The notes: generated by a model from the sequence alone, not told the origin. A stretch of DNA of 64,000 nt from Artemisia argyi (GCA_030686995.1 CM060709.1:125828373-125892372); one strand, 5' to 3'. Counted from the stretch's first letter, positions 24,181 through 37,500 are shown. Translations and numbers: made by a program.

Positions 24181-25830
24181 AATATCACAAGTGATATTTT
24201 GTGATATTTAGAATATCACCCAAGTGATATTCTGAATATCACAAGGGATATTCAGAATATCACCCAAGTTTTCATACATATTCGCCCGTTTTCTTACGTT
24301 TTTGTTTGTTTTTTTATGTTTCTGAATATTACAAGTGATATTCAGAATATCACTTGTGATTTTCTGGATATCACTTGTGATTTTCTTATATTTTCTTTCA
24401 TTTTCATACATTTTTGAATATCACAATTGATATTCAAAATATTACTTGTGATTTTCTGAATATCACTGGTAATATTCTGAATATCACTTGTGATTTTTTA
24501 AATATCTATCACTTGTGATTTTTTGAATATCACAGAATATCACTAATTATATTCAGAATATCATTTGTGGTACTCAGTATATCACTTGTGATATTAAGAA
24601 AATCATAAAATATCACGTGATATTCAGAAAATCATTTGTAATATTCCAAATATCACAGAATATCACTTGTGATATTCTGAAACATATGAAAACGTCTGAG
24701 CATGGCAAAAAAACATTGAAAAATGGATGAAAACGAATGAAAACGACGAAAATGTAAGAAAACGGAAGAATATTTATGAAAACGGACAAAAACGTATGAA
24801 AGCATAAAAACACGTATGAGAAATAGGAAGAAAACGAAAGAAAATGGACGAAACGAATGAAAACAAACGAAAACGCAAGAAAACGGATGAAAACACAAGA
24901 AAACGGATGAATATGTAAGAAATGAACAAAAGCGTAAAAACACGTCTAAAAACGGATGAAAACGTATGAAAAATACCACTTGTGATAGTCAGAAAATCAC
25001 TTGTGATATTCAGAAAAGAATATCACATGTGATTTTCAAAAAATCACTTGTGACATTTAGAATATCACGGAATATCACTTGTGATATTCTGAATATCACA
25101 GAATATCTCTTATGATATTCAGAAACGTATGACAATGTCTGAAAACAGCCAAAAGCATTTAAAATGGATGAAAATGAATGAACACGGATGAAAGCGTAAA
25201 AACACATATGAAAAAGGACAAAAATGGACAAAAATAAAAGAAAACGGATGAAATCGTATGAAAACGAACGAACACATAAGAAAACGGATGAAAACGTATG
25301 AAAACGGACAAAAGCGTAAGAAAACGGACGAAAGCGAAAGAAAACGGATGAAAACGCAAGAAAACGGACGAATATGTATGAAAACGTACAAAAACGTATG
25401 AAAGTGTAAAAGTACGTCTGAAAACGGACGAAAACGTATGAAAAATGGACAAAAACGAAAGAAGATGGATGAAAACGTATGAAAACGGACAAAAACGAAA
25501 GAAAACAAACGAATATCACTTGTGATTTTCTTATGTTTTCATCCATTTTCTTACGTTTTCCATACATTTTTGAATATCACAATTGATATTCATAGTATCA
25601 CTTGTAATTTTCTGAATATCATTTGTGATATTCTGAATATCACTTGTGGTTTTCTGAATATCACTTGTGATTTCCATATTACAAAACATTAGTTGAAAAT
25701 CACTTGTGATATTCAGAATATCACTTCTGATATTCAGAATATCATTTGTGGTACTTAGAATATCACAAAATAACACTTGTGATATTCTAAATATCACAGA
25801 ATATCTCTTATGATATTCACAAACGTATGA
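24181..25830. repeat. AATATCACTTGTGATATT palindrome clusters
   Basis: Dozens of copies of an 18-22 base near-perfect palindrome, often written GAATATCACTTGTGATATTC, in three clusters (about 24181-24690, 24980-25130, 25512-25830) between the CGTTTTC arrays. Each could form a small hairpin. Confidence 0.9.
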
Positions 25831-26605
25831 AAATATTTGAAAATGACCAAAAGCATTTAAAAACGGACAAAAATGATTGAAAACGGATGAAAACGTATGA
25901 AACCATACAAACACATATTAAAAAGGACGAAAATGTATGAAAAAATGACGAAAACAAAAGAAAACAGATGAAAACGGACAAAAATGTATGAAAACGAACG
26001 AAAAATTAAGAAAACGGACGAAAACGTGTGAAAACGGACGAAAGCGTAAGAAAACGGATAAAAACGCAAGAAAATGGACGAAAACGCAAGAAAACGAACG
26101 AATATGTATGAAAACGGACAAAAACGTATGAAAGCGTAAAAGCAGTCTGAAAACGGACAAAAACGTATGAAAAATGGATGAAAACGAAAGAAAATAGATG
26201 AAAACGTATTAAAACGAACAAAAACGTATGAAAACGGACGAAAACAGACGAAAACGTAAGAAAATAGACAAAAACGTATGAAAACGGGCGAAAACGGACG
26301 AAAACGTATAAAAACAGTGAAGAACGTATGAAAGCGAAAAAAAAAAACGTGAACTAAAAAAAGTGAATTAAAAAAATAAACTAAAAGAAAAGTGAATTAA
26401 AAAAAAAAAAAAAAAAAACGTGGAATCAAAGAACAAAAATAAAATAATAAAGAATAATAAAAAAGAAAAAAAGAAAAAGAATAAAGGATAAAAAAAAACA
26501 TGGAATTATGTTTCCCATTTAATTTTAGGTTAATCCCCATCATTAGATCAAACTAGAGGGAAGGTGAGGATTTGTCCCTTGATATGCACCAAAATTAAAG
26601 TACGC

Positions 26606-26936
26606 AAAATAAAGTGCCCGTAGTGTAAACGTGTTAATGTGTATTGAGTTTGGACAAAACTATTCATAGCATGTAATAAAGGGCATACAACTGAGTTGTT
26701 GTTATATTTGTTAAGAGGCTTTGTGTCTAAATTTAATTTTCACATATATGGTTGATAATTCTGAATATGATTCCATCTTAAGTTTTAACAAGTAGTAAAA
26801 AATTTGAATCTAACTCAAATAAAATTGTTTGTTTTATTAAAAATGTTGGAATGTGTTAAACTATCAGTTTTTACAATTTAAATATAAGGCAATTTCATAT
26901 CTAACCCCCCCCCCCCCCCCCCCCCTTTCAGTTGAA
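26606..26936. other. Unassigned spacer with poly-C run
   Basis: AT-rich DNA ending in 21 consecutive C bases (26905-26925). No gene. Confidence 0.6.
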
Positions 26937-27106
26937 AATAATGATTAGCATGCCTAAACTTGTGCCTAAACTTATGTCTAAAACTACATGCGAATCTTTT
27001 ATTGGTACTAAGCAGAGGTCCATTGTCTCACAAACCAATCAAATAATGGCATGCATGTTTAGGCCTAAGTTTAGTCATACATTTAGTCATGCCAATCATT
27101 TCTCTT
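26937..27106. mobile_element. Small MITE
   Basis: About 170 bases with arms of about 50 bases: AAATAATGATTAGCATGCCT and AAACTTGTGCCTAAACTTATG against, in complement, AAATGATTGGCATGACTAAA and CTAAACTTAGGCCTAAACATG. No coding capacity. Superfamily not assigned. Confidence 0.7.
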
Positions 27107-27113
27107 TCATATA

Positions 27114-27720
27114 CAGTAAGACCTCTATAAATTAATAACCTCAATAAAATTAATAATTTGTCTAGTCCCAACTTGGACCAGTACAAATTTGGACTCCAAT
27201 CAATAAAATAATAAGATAATAATTTTTTGAAACACCAATGTATATATATTAGTCCAACCGAAACTATAAATTAATAATTACTAAAAATTCTATATGTATA
27301 TCTGTGTGGGTGTGAGATAGATACGCTTCAAAATCCTAAGATTGTTTAGTAAAAATGAATCGATAGTCACTTGTTTTTTTTTTGTTAAACTTCAAATCTA
27401 TATTGAGTTTATCTTAAAATCTCCTTACTTCACTAAGAGTTGGTGTGTTGTCTTCTCGTATTGTAACAAAAAGTATTAATTTTATTTTTATAAAATGTGA
27501 ATGTGAATTCATAAAATGTTAATTGCAACTTGTATTTAAATTTATTCGTCTCTAATGAGCATACATTATAACTAGCTAGTATATTAAACTGAAAATTTTA
27601 AGGCAATACATTAAACATCTTTAAATTAATAAATTGTTAATTTATCGATATAATAATATCTCGCTAAATTAATAAAATATTTCTGTCACAACACTATTAA
27701 TTTATAGAGATTTTACACTA
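27114..27720. mobile_element. MITE with CTCTATAAATTAATA ends
   Basis: Terminal inverted repeat CAGTAAGACCTCTATAAATT on the left and GTGTAAAATCTCTATAAATT in complement on the right. This end is widespread in dicots. The inside is AT-rich, with a TAAATTAATAA word repeated. No transposase. Target duplication unclear. Confidence 0.7.
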
Positions 27721-29299
27721 TTAATTTAATCATTAAAGTAGAGTTTATATGAAATTAATCCTTTAAATATAAATGATTGTATTCACGAGCGAGAAATAAA
27801 TTTTATAATAAAAGCAATTAAAAGTTAAACGTATCATCTTAAACAAAACATTTAATGCCAAGGATAGATAAAAAATGAGTAAATTGCAAGAATCGTCCTT
27901 GTGGTTTGCCCAAATTGCAAATTTCGTCCCTGAATTTTTGAAAGTGCAGGCGGCCTCCTGGTGAGAAGTTTTTAGTTCCATTTTGGTCCCTGTGAGTTGT
28001 TTAAACCGGATCAATGCTAGTCTTGCATAGATAGATTAATTAAGGACATAGTGATTTTTTTTTATAGTGAAAACTTCAACAATAAGACTAATTTATAACT
28101 AGAAGAGTACCCGTGCATAGCAACGAGATTTCATAGCGACAGGTTGTTTAGTAATAAAAAAGTTTATGAGTTATAAACGAAAAAAAATAAAAGTTTGAAG
28201 CTTTGGAGATTAAACATAATGTTTTGAAACCCGGGTCGACCCGGGTGCTTCAACTGATTGAATCGTTTCGGTCGAAAAATGGGTTGTTTAAACCAGATCA
28301 ACCCGACGGGTTGGGTCGAACACGAGTGAAATGAAACCCGGCCAACCAGTCGGGTTTGAAGCGTCCCGGGTGAACCCGGTTTTCGATTTGTATTAATAGT
28401 TTCCTTCTGAAATATATGTTTTCAACATTTATATTTTTAGTTTCAACTTTTTACTTTTCACTTTTTTGTTTTTTCCTTTATATATAATATACGCGGGTAC
28501 TCCGTGACGATTGACTGAAAAAATAGATCTCGATGAGGCCAGATTTACCAGTTTATATAGGTTTCAACGGGTCCTCTCTGGTTCGTTTTCGGATGACTTT
28601 TATTGGTTAGCCGAACCGGTGGCGATACCGGTTCTCGGTTAAACCTGTTGGTCCAGTTTGGTTTTCAAAACTATATGTACCATTAACTTGTTAGCTTGTA
28701 TGAAACTTTATGTGTTTTATTAATTTATATAATGTGTATAATAACATGTCATTTTCATTTTAGGTGTTTTAAAAATAACATTAATTAGTGTGTTTAATTA
28801 TTTTATATTCCGAATTATGTTGTAGCTTGTTTAAATTGTATATTGTGAAAATTTAATTGTACTTTTTTGTAAAAGCTGTTTTAATTGTTTGTATTTAATT
28901 TGGTAGATATACTTTTAGTTGGTTGTACAATATGAATAAATCACCGTACTTTTAAGTAATGAGGTGTTTACATTATACATTTATCTCATCTTTGACTAAT
29001 TTTCAACATTCAACATTTTATTTTGACCATACACCTTTTATAGACAGTATAGATATAGACTGAGTTTTGTTAAACAATGTCCACTGAGCAATGTTTAATA
29101 TTAATATAAAAAGAAATTGACATATATTTAAATTAACTTTTATGTTAATTTATTATGCATTAAATGCATAGTTACTTTCAATATGGAAAGAACAGATTAT
29201 TTGATTTACATTAAGCATTTCCCAGTGAGCAGTATTTAGCAATTAATAATTTGGGTGCAATTAATAGTCTTTAATAAATCATACTACTTAAAGATTGAA
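27721..29299. other. Unassigned AT-rich region
   Basis: No gene. A piece at 27870-28000 has the 'gtccctgtggtttg' style of LTR leftovers. GAGTACCCGTG at about 28103 and its complement-like CGCGGGTACTC near 28501 could be the ends of a 400 bp element rich in GGGTCGACCCGGG words. The word TGAGCA in AATGTCCACTGAGCAATGTT recurs about 150 bases on. Confidence 0.4.
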
Positions 29300-31000
29300 T
29301 GGCTTTGTTACAAAATAATAAACAATACTAGGAGAGGAATAAAGAATTCTTATTAAGTGATCATCAAGGTTACAATTGGATTGTATATATAAGGTGGATG
29401 AATGCATCTCAAACCCTAAGGCCCACTAGAGATAAATGTGAATAGACATAAGCCCATTAATATTTACAACACTCCTCCTTAGATATTCAATGTTTATTAT
29501 ACGCTATAGGCCGCCTCATTAAAAACCTTATCAAGCAAAAACCCAGTGGGATAAAAACACGTGATGAAAGGAAAAAGAGTGCAGTGCGCATAATACTCCT
29601 CCTCAATTTAATGTATATCTTTCAAGTTTCGAATGTCAATCTTCCGAAGCAGTTGCTCAGACATTTTTTAGGGCAAAGATTTTGTAATAAAGTCCACCGA
29701 ATAATTGATGTTAAAACTATATATCCTGAAAAGATGACAAAAATATATGTGTAGCTTTCAATCAAATATCAAATGCATTATTTTGAAAACATACATTGGC
29801 AATACAAATATTAAAAGAGAAAAATACACTCTTGATGAATATTAATTATTAAAGCCTCGGTTGCACTTATGTATCATACTTGAGGACCAATCATTTTATA
29901 TAGATATGTGCAAAAGCAATTCATATAATATGTGTCCAAATGATTTTTATCCATATAATGATTCATTCAATTTGATCAAGTTGAGTTCCTGAGAACTTTT
30001 AATTGCTTCAAGAAGTTGAAATATAAGGATACATTCAATTTGATCAAGTAGAGTTCTTGAGAACTTTATTAATTGCTTCAATAAGTTGAAGTTGTTAGGC
30101 ATGCTTGAGACATTATTAATCCTTCATGGGATATGAGAGCTCTACTAAAATTCATTTAGAGCGAATTAAAAACTTCAATATTGACTGTCTTATAAAATAT
30201 CAATAAGATATTTACATCCACCTCGAGATAGTATGTCTTTTAATAATCAACTTTGTGTATTTTTGAATTTATTTATTCATCATGTTTTAAAAGACATAAT
30301 TTTAGAGCTCTTATTTCGCATTCACACAAAGACTGATGTATATCCAATATATTTTACACATTCATATGTATGGACTTCATGTCCCAATACTTCTCGTATT
30401 TTTACGACATTGCGTCTTTTCATGTTGGCCAATCGTTTCGTTGGATGCACTTTTGAATAATAATTTATTTATGATCCTCATTATGCATAATAGCAAGCGT
30501 TATATTGTATGCAAACAAACTTATCGGTGTCATTTTGTTTCAATTCCATATAAATTTAGACATGATATAATTTATTGAGATCTCATTAGCTATTTGAGGT
30601 TCTTTGGAACCTTCATGTATAATATCTTTTTGTGAGACTATCATGGGGTCTTTTATACCTCCAACAACCATCTTGTTTTCGTGCTCCATAATTTTCATCG
30701 AGGATTTTATTTGGAATCGATTAGTATACCATGCTTGAGGCATGCAATAATAAATAGTGTCCTTGAGGGACATACTATAACTGGAGTATGACTAGCTGAA
30801 ATTGTGTTTTGGATAGTGTATATCCATGGATATTGGATTATCCATTTAAACTATAAATTCATAATATTTTTGCGAGGATCAATAGAATATGATAATTCAT
30901 TCTAAATTCGCAACTAGCTCTTCTCTCCCTCTGAAGGAATTATCCTTATTCTATATCCCATATTTATGCATTTAGGTTAAGTAATTTAAGTATATAATGC
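29300..31000 (-). pseudogene. Heavily decayed Ty1/copia 3' end and LTR
   Basis: On the minus strand, a purine tract AAGGAGGAG at 29472-29481 is followed by an LTR start TGTTGTAAATATTAATGGGC at 29471. Upstream of the tract there is recognisable RNase H tail text, VDFITKSLP and later KIDIRNLKDI, matching the copia pattern 'FTKSLP...GMRRLKDL'. Stops and frame changes are everywhere, so this is an old copy. The far LTR end and the 5' coding part cannot be fixed by eye. Confidence 0.6.
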
Positions 31001-32702
31001 ACCAAAGAAAACTAAAATAGAATATGTTTGGTTTATAACCAAAACCAGTTATAAAAGGGAGGTTATATAATAACATGTTGGCATGATGCTAATTTTGTTG
31101 TTGTGTATATATAGTATGGCCCCATGCAACAACAAAGAGTTTTTCTCTCATTATCATTGGATAATTTAGAAGTAATTCATCACATATTCACAATGAAATA
31201 CTTACTCTGGAATGTTATGCTCGCATTTTATTTGGTCAAGCTTTTAATCATGCAAAATTGAGGCTGCGATTTTGATTATCATTTAGACGATGCATCGATT
31301 TTAAACTCTAAATGGTTCATCCAATGGATGTGTATGCCTACATACATTCACTAGTTTTCTTTCCAGAATATTGAGAGATTGAGTCCCCAATCTAGTTGAT
31401 GGTTGAATAATCAACTTGCTTTGAGAGAAAAACAACATAAAATTGAAGAATCTTATTATTTTATAGGTTGACAAAGATACACTGTTGGTCCCTGAACTTT
31501 CCCAAAAACATCGCATGGGGCCCAAACTCAAGAAAATCGTCGTAGGGAGTCCAAAACACTAGTTTTAGTGTCCGATTGCGTCCCTCACTCTGTAATCATC
31601 AGTCCAATGATTTATTGGTGAGGGAAAAATTATCATTCACTGTAGCGTCCTATTTCAAGCCGTTGTACAGTGTCCGATTCCATATACTACTTTGAGTCAC
31701 AATTGTATCGTCACTTATCATCCCTAATCATTCCCTAAAACCTTTCTTGCACAAATCATCAAACCTTTCAACATGGAGCGTTTAATTAACACCCATTAAC
31801 ATGACCATTAATCTTGTTTAATATTGAGCAATAAACCCGATTAATGATCATTAGTAGAGTTTAATTCTCAGTTGTTACAGCTTTGACTTTGTCAAAACAA
31901 CAGTTAACAACATTTAGCTTTTAGTTTTATCCCAACTACCTCACTTTGAGAAGTTTTATCCCAACTACCTTGCTTTGAGACTTGATATCTCATTCACACT
32001 AGCTCTATTTTGGACACTTATTATATCGTTACGAAGCTCCCATCAAGGAGTATGTAACCCAATAACACGTTATTCATATAGACATTTCGAGTCTATAATT
32101 AATCATGTCCAAAGTTTGTGAAATACTCACATTTTCACCTAAATTTTCCAATAGTTTCCTCCCAACTAAACGCACCCATAAGTTTTATTTCTCCATCTCC
32201 AATTGATTATGTCATGATTTTGGGAGGTAACAATATTTGATACGGTTTCTCTTTGTATGTGTGCATGATTGTTGATGGTGGTTCATACTTATTTGTTTTT
32301 GCATGTCTTCTACAGTGATTTGCAAAGGTGCGGTGGTGTTGATGGTCGTGAAAGTGGAGGAGGAAGAAGAAGATGATTGATGGTATTTTGATATTTGTAT
32401 AAGTAAGTTATAGTTCATTTCTTGTTTAATTGATTACACCAAATTAACGATTGTGTCCTAAAACGTTGTCAGTATGTCTATCTTTTATTCACTTTAGTCT
32501 TGATCATCGTTCTTGATTAATCAAATAATAAGTTTACTAAACACAGTTTGCACAATAAGTGTTCGATGAAATGTCTAAATGGGATTCGTGCAATTGGTCC
32601 TTTTAATAAGTCCGGATTCTAATCACGATAAACTTCTTTCAGGGCTTACTTGGGATTAGGGCTGTAAATGAACTGGACGAACACGAATGGAGCCTTGTTC
32701 AT
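31001..32702. other. Unassigned region
   Basis: No supported gene. A 'ttggtccctgaactttcccaa' stretch near 31485 looks like old LTR sequence. TTTTATCCCAACTACCT followed by CTTTGAGA is duplicated in tandem at 31926-31982. The last 50 bases (GGGCTGTAAATGAACTGGAC) look like a transposon end cut by the family C LTR. Confidence 0.4.
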
Positions 32703-34569
32703 TGTAACACCCCCATTTTCACAGATCACAGCGGATTTAGTGTTTGGGGTATTACTTCATGAAAACAAAGACAAGATAATAGAAAATGACTCGAAAAGAG
32801 ACGTTTTTGGGAAAGGTGTTATCATTCATTTATTCATCAGAGTTTTTACAGTAAAAGATATACTTTTACCAAAAGAGAGGTCCCTAAGATACGTTTTGAA
32901 AGCAAAAGATGAATGATAACTATACTGGATGTCCTCATGTCCAGTGCCACTCCGTGCCAGGGTTCCTAAAGTGCTCATATACCTAGGATAACATGCTTAA
33001 AGAGTCACAAGAAGGTTGAGTTAGAGTCACAGGTTTAAGTAGATAGAGAGTGAATACAAGTTCTACAGAGTTCTGCAGAAACCCTATGTGTGGAAAAGTT
33101 TTAGAGATAGCGTGTCTATTGCACTAAGCTCATGAATTACATGTTAACGGTCTAGATCATGGGGCCTGCAGACCAAACCATGATGGGACGGGAAGGATAA
33201 CTTGTCAAAGTTAATCCTTCAGAGAGGGTTCAAATATAATACTTATTGGTGCCCAAGACACAGGCAAACCAACGGATGTTGTCAAACTCCAATAGATCTA
33301 TCAACTATATTCGCGTTCACTTATGTAAAATATCACAAGCAATTAGATTCATGAATTTTGTTATGTAGGGGTGGTAGATAGTTTACTCGTGCCAGAACCA
33401 AAGAAAAAGACTTGTATTCGGTTTAAAGCATGTATCCCCTCACGGGGTTTGTAAAGCATTTAGAATGAAAGTTAAAAAGTGTGTGACTACGAAACTCACC
33501 TGGGCCTAAGGTAAGTAGTGTAGGGGTTTAGACAGCTCACTCACGTATCCTGGGGTGGTCTAGGTGTGTGTATGTATGTCAAGTCTTAGTCTAGGTTTTT
33601 AAGTAATCACTCTTAAGGTTTTTAGATATAACATAACACCGTTCGGGCCATCATAATTCAGAAGTATATGACTCCTCATATGAAGCTCCCTACTATCGTA
33701 TTATGCTATCAACATAATACCGTTCGGGCCATCATAATTCAGAAGTTACTAATCCTCACATGAAGCTCCCTGTTATTGAGTTATGTTGTTATTAAGTTTT
33801 AGTGATAGCATAACACCATTCGGGCCGTCATAATTCAGAGGTCATGCAATAATCGTTTGAGGAGCCAGGGCACTTTAATTCGTAAACCCAGCAAACTCGT
33901 CAAAACAAAATATCCACATGACACCCCTGAAGCTCCCTAGTATTGTGTTATGTTTCTAACACAAAAATAGGTTTTTATACTTATTATGAAAATAGTCCAT
34001 TTATACCCTTCAAGTTTACATATTTACACTTTCTACCCTAAACTTATAAACTTATAACATTTAAGCATATAACTTTCTATCTTTTACACAATTAGTCCCT
34101 ATACTTATATATTTTAAAGAAATGGTCCTTAAACTACACTAACTTTCATTATTTACCCTTTATACTCTTAACTTAACAATATTTGCAAAACTAGTCCTTT
34201 TAAGTTTATAACTTATTTTACTTTCTATCCTAAGGTTTTAGAACTTTGAAAAAAGGGTCCTTGTACTTATAACTTCTAAGAAATGTCAAAAATAGTCCCT
34301 AAACTTTATATTTTTAGAAAGTTACAGTATATACCCCTATGCATGAAAACTATTGCAAAACTATTCCTAAATTCAAGTAAACTGTAGTTTTATGAAACAA
34401 CTAAGTTTCCTAGCTTATGTTAAGCTAATATATACTTACCTAAGTCTCCTAATCAGATTATAGCACATAATAAGGCAATTTAGCACATAAACATGTATTT
34501 ATCTAAAATTAGGGTTTTAAAATGTAAACTTCTAAATGAAAATGATCAAGGCTTATCTAAAGGTTCTGA
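32703..34569 (-). mobile_element. Family C LTR, partial
   Basis: Starts TGTAACACCCCC on the plus strand and matches the first 1.8 kb of the LTR that begins at 34570, block by block. It stops at 34569, where that second LTR starts, so it is an older C LTR interrupted or truncated by the later copy. The missing half is not found to the right. Confidence 0.8.
33625..33960. repeat. Tandem CGTTCGGGCCATCATAATTC units
   Basis: Three units of about 90-115 bases, each with ACACCGTTCGGGCCATCATA, TTCAGAAG, CCTCA(C/T)ATGAAGCTCCCT and a TATTGTGTTATG word. The same triplet occurs at about 35490-35820 in the second C LTR, so it is part of the family's LTR. Confidence 0.85.
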
Positions 34570-37500
34570 TGTAACACCCCTGTTTTTCACTGATCGTAGC
34601 GAATTAAGTGTTTGGGGTATTACTCATGGAACAAAGACAAGATAATAGAAAATAACTCAAAAAGAGATGTTTTTAAAAAAGATGTTATCATTCATTTATT
34701 TATCAGAGTTTTTACATTAAAAGATGTACTTTTACCAAAAGAGAGGTCCATAAGATACGTTTTATGACACAAAACTTGATGAACGATAACTACTCTGGAT
34801 ATCTTCATGTCCAGTACTTCTCCGTGCCAGGGTTCCTATAGTGCCTAATTACCTAAGATAACATGCTTAAAAGTCAACACATAGGTTGAGTGAGAGTCAT
34901 AGGTTTAAATAGTTAAGGTATGAATACAAGTTCCATAGGGTTCAGCTTAAACCCTATGTGTGGAAAGGTTTTAGGGATAGAAGGTATATTGCACTAAGCT
35001 CATGAACCACACGTTAACAATCTGGGTCATGGGGTCTGTAGACCAAACCATGAGGGGATGGGAAGGATAACTTACCAAAGTTAAACCTTCAGTGGGTTCA
35101 AATATAGTACTTATTGGTACCACCCAGTGAGGTGTTAATACCAACGGGAGTTGTCAAACTCCAACAGATCTATCAACTATATTTGCGCTCGCGTGGGTAA
35201 AATATCCCAAACGATTAGATTCATGAATTTTGGTTATGTAATAATGGCAGATAGTTTACTCGTGCAATAACCGAGAGAAAAGACTTGTATTCGGTTTAAA
35301 GCATGTATCCCCCTCACAGGGTTATAAAACATTTAAAAGTGAGGCTATGAAAACTCACCTGGGTCTTAAGGTAAGTAAAGTAGGGGTTTAGACAATTCAC
35401 TCACGTATCATGGGGGTTGTGTAGGTGTAGGTATGTCAAGTTTTAGTCTAGGTTTTTGGTAACTAATTACTATTAGGTTTTTATATATAAAATAACACCG
35501 TTCGGGCGATTGTAATTCAGAAGTATATGACTCCTCACATGAAGCTCCCTACTATTGTATTATGTTATTACATAATACCGTTCGGGCCATCATAATTCAG
35601 AAGTTAATACTCCTCACACAAAGCTCCCTACTATTGAGTTTAGTTGTTATTAGGGTTTAGTTATAACATAACACCGTTCAGGCCATCATATCTCAGAAGT
35701 TTATGCAATAATCGTTCGAGGAGTCAAGGCACTTTAATTCGTAAATCCAACAAACTCGTCAAAACAAAATATCCACATAGTACTCCTCGCATGAAGCTCC
35801 CTGGTATTGTATTATGTTTCTAACTTAAATAGGTTTTGTAATTATATGAAAATAGTCCATTTTTACACTTTAGTTTATATATTTACATTTTCTATCCTAA
35901 ACTTATAAACTTATAACAATTAAGCATATAACTTTCTTACTATTGCACATTTAGTCCCTATACTTATATATTCTAAAGAAATGACATAAATAGTCCCTAA
36001 ATTATACTAACTTTCATTATTTACTCTATTTACCCTTATGTTTATAATATTTGCAATATTAGTCCTTTTTAGTTTAATACTTGTTTTAATATTTATCCTA
36101 AGGTTTTAATATATTGCAAATCTAGTCCTTACACTAATAACTTCTAGGAAATGTCAAAAACAGTCCCTAGACTTTATAGTTTTAGGAATTTACAATATAT
36201 ATCCCTATGCATGTAATATTTTGCAAAACTAGTCCTAAATGCATGTAATTCATATTTTAGCATGGCAATCTACTTTCTAAGCTTATAACTAACTCATATA
36301 AGTTCAAATAAGGCACATAATTTAGTTTATATCAAGTAAATAAGCTATGTAACACATAAACAAGCAATTCGACTTATAACTAGGGATACGGAAGAAAACA
36401 TGCATGCAAGAAGGTCTAAGGCTATCCTATGGTCTCTAAGACTTATACTAAGTATCCTTGGTCTATTCTAAGACTACTAGAATGTAAACTAAAGCTTACC
36501 TAGGTTGGGTAAAGGTTAACGAGGGTATTAGGGTTTTCTAGGGCTCGCTCGACTTCAAACCACAACACAACACAACCAAAGCTTAGCTACTCATTTCCTA
36601 TGGCTTCTAAGGGTATTAAACTACAGAAATATGAAGTAGAGAAGAGAAGGAGAGGTGTGAAGAAGAATGGAGGGGAGGAGGGGGTATTTATAGTCCGTGT
36701 TTGGCGTATTGCCCAAGTTTTGGCTGCTAGGTGTCGTGGAGGGGGAGGGGGGAGTAAGAAAGGCTAGGGGATGGTGTGGCAGGTCTAGGTGGTGATGAGG
36801 AGAAGCTATGGTAGCTAGGGGGTGGAGCTTTAGGCCGGTTGTGGTGCAAAGAAGTCGAGGGAGGCGGTTTGGTTTAAGGTGGTGACATGTAGGTGCATCA
36901 CCTACTTGCTTGGGTGGTTAGAGGTTCTAGGGTTCTAGTTTAGTATTAGGGAGGTTCTAGGTTGGTTTCCTGGTGGTTTTAAGGTGTTTAAGAAACATGT
37001 TTTAGATGTTTAGGTCTAATTTTAACTTAGTTTTGTATTGTGTGAGTTTAGGGTTTTACCTAGGTTTAGTGTTTCATTTAGGGTCCTAATGATGTTTAGT
37101 AACTAATATAAGGTCTTAGATAGCTTATACTAAGTGGTGACAACTTTTGGTAAAGATTGGACCTAGTTTAGACCTAGTTTTGAGAAGTTATGATCTAATG
37201 AAGGTTTTGTGCTTATATGACTTGTACCTAAGTTCTAGGGATTGTACTATGACCTAAGGGTTCTAATATATCATATGGTAACTAATATAGTCTATATCCA
37301 AGTCTTAAACATATTTCATGTTAGTTCAGATAAGCAGTTAGGGTTTTAAAACTAATCGGGAACACATAGGTGCATTTAGGGTTTCTTAGCAAGTATGGTG
37401 TATTATAGTAATAGTTTTCTTAGTGAAAATATGTTTATAACCTTGACTTGACATACCGGGATGTTTACATTAAGTAAACATAGTAGTGGTTGGCATAGGT

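Larger units (their letters stand above)
22150..26345. repeat. Strand-switching CGTTTTC(A/G)T(A/C)C arrays
   Basis: Short words built on CGTTTTCATACGTTTTCGTC run on the plus strand at about 22150-22290, 22575-22990 and 23730-24170, and on the minus strand at about 23040-23390, 24665-24975, 25125-25515 and 25815-26345. Word order varies (CATAC, CATCC, CTTAC, CGTCC), with a period near 10-20 bases. Confidence 0.85.
21951..26605. mobile_element. Giant fold-back element
   Basis: A 4.65 kb inverted-repeat element. Left end TTTTGATGCATATTAAGGGA then CAAATCCCCACC and TAGTTTGATCTAATAGTGAG; the right end gives the same in complement (TTTTGGTGCATATCAAGGGA, CAAATCCTCACC, TAGTTTGATCTAATGATG). The inside is made of degenerate CGTTTTCATACGTTTTCGTC arrays on the left and their complement on the right, with AATATCAC palindromes and a second fold-back element nested inside. 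No real gene: long open frames rich in Phe, Arg and Ser are by-products of the array. Possibly a MULE-like non-autonomous element. No clear 9 bp duplication. Confidence 0.75.

Noticed and set aside
24181..25830. CRISPR-like array
   Set aside because: Repeats are palindromic and adjoining with no unique spacers of constant length, and this is plant nuclear DNA.
22097..26221. Many open frames of 65-185 codons rich in Phe, Arg, Ser and Val (FSYVFVRFHTFSS-type)
   Set aside because: They are translations of the CGTTTTC array in several frames and both strands at once. There are no start contexts, domains or conserved frame.
28096..28506. 400 bp element with GAGTACCCG ends
   Set aside because: Only 9-11 bases match and no duplication is seen; mentioned in the region entry but not called as an element.
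32212..32418. Short minus-strand frame with serine and threonine runs
   Set aside because: It comes from a (GAA/GGA)-rich stretch and has no conserved feature.
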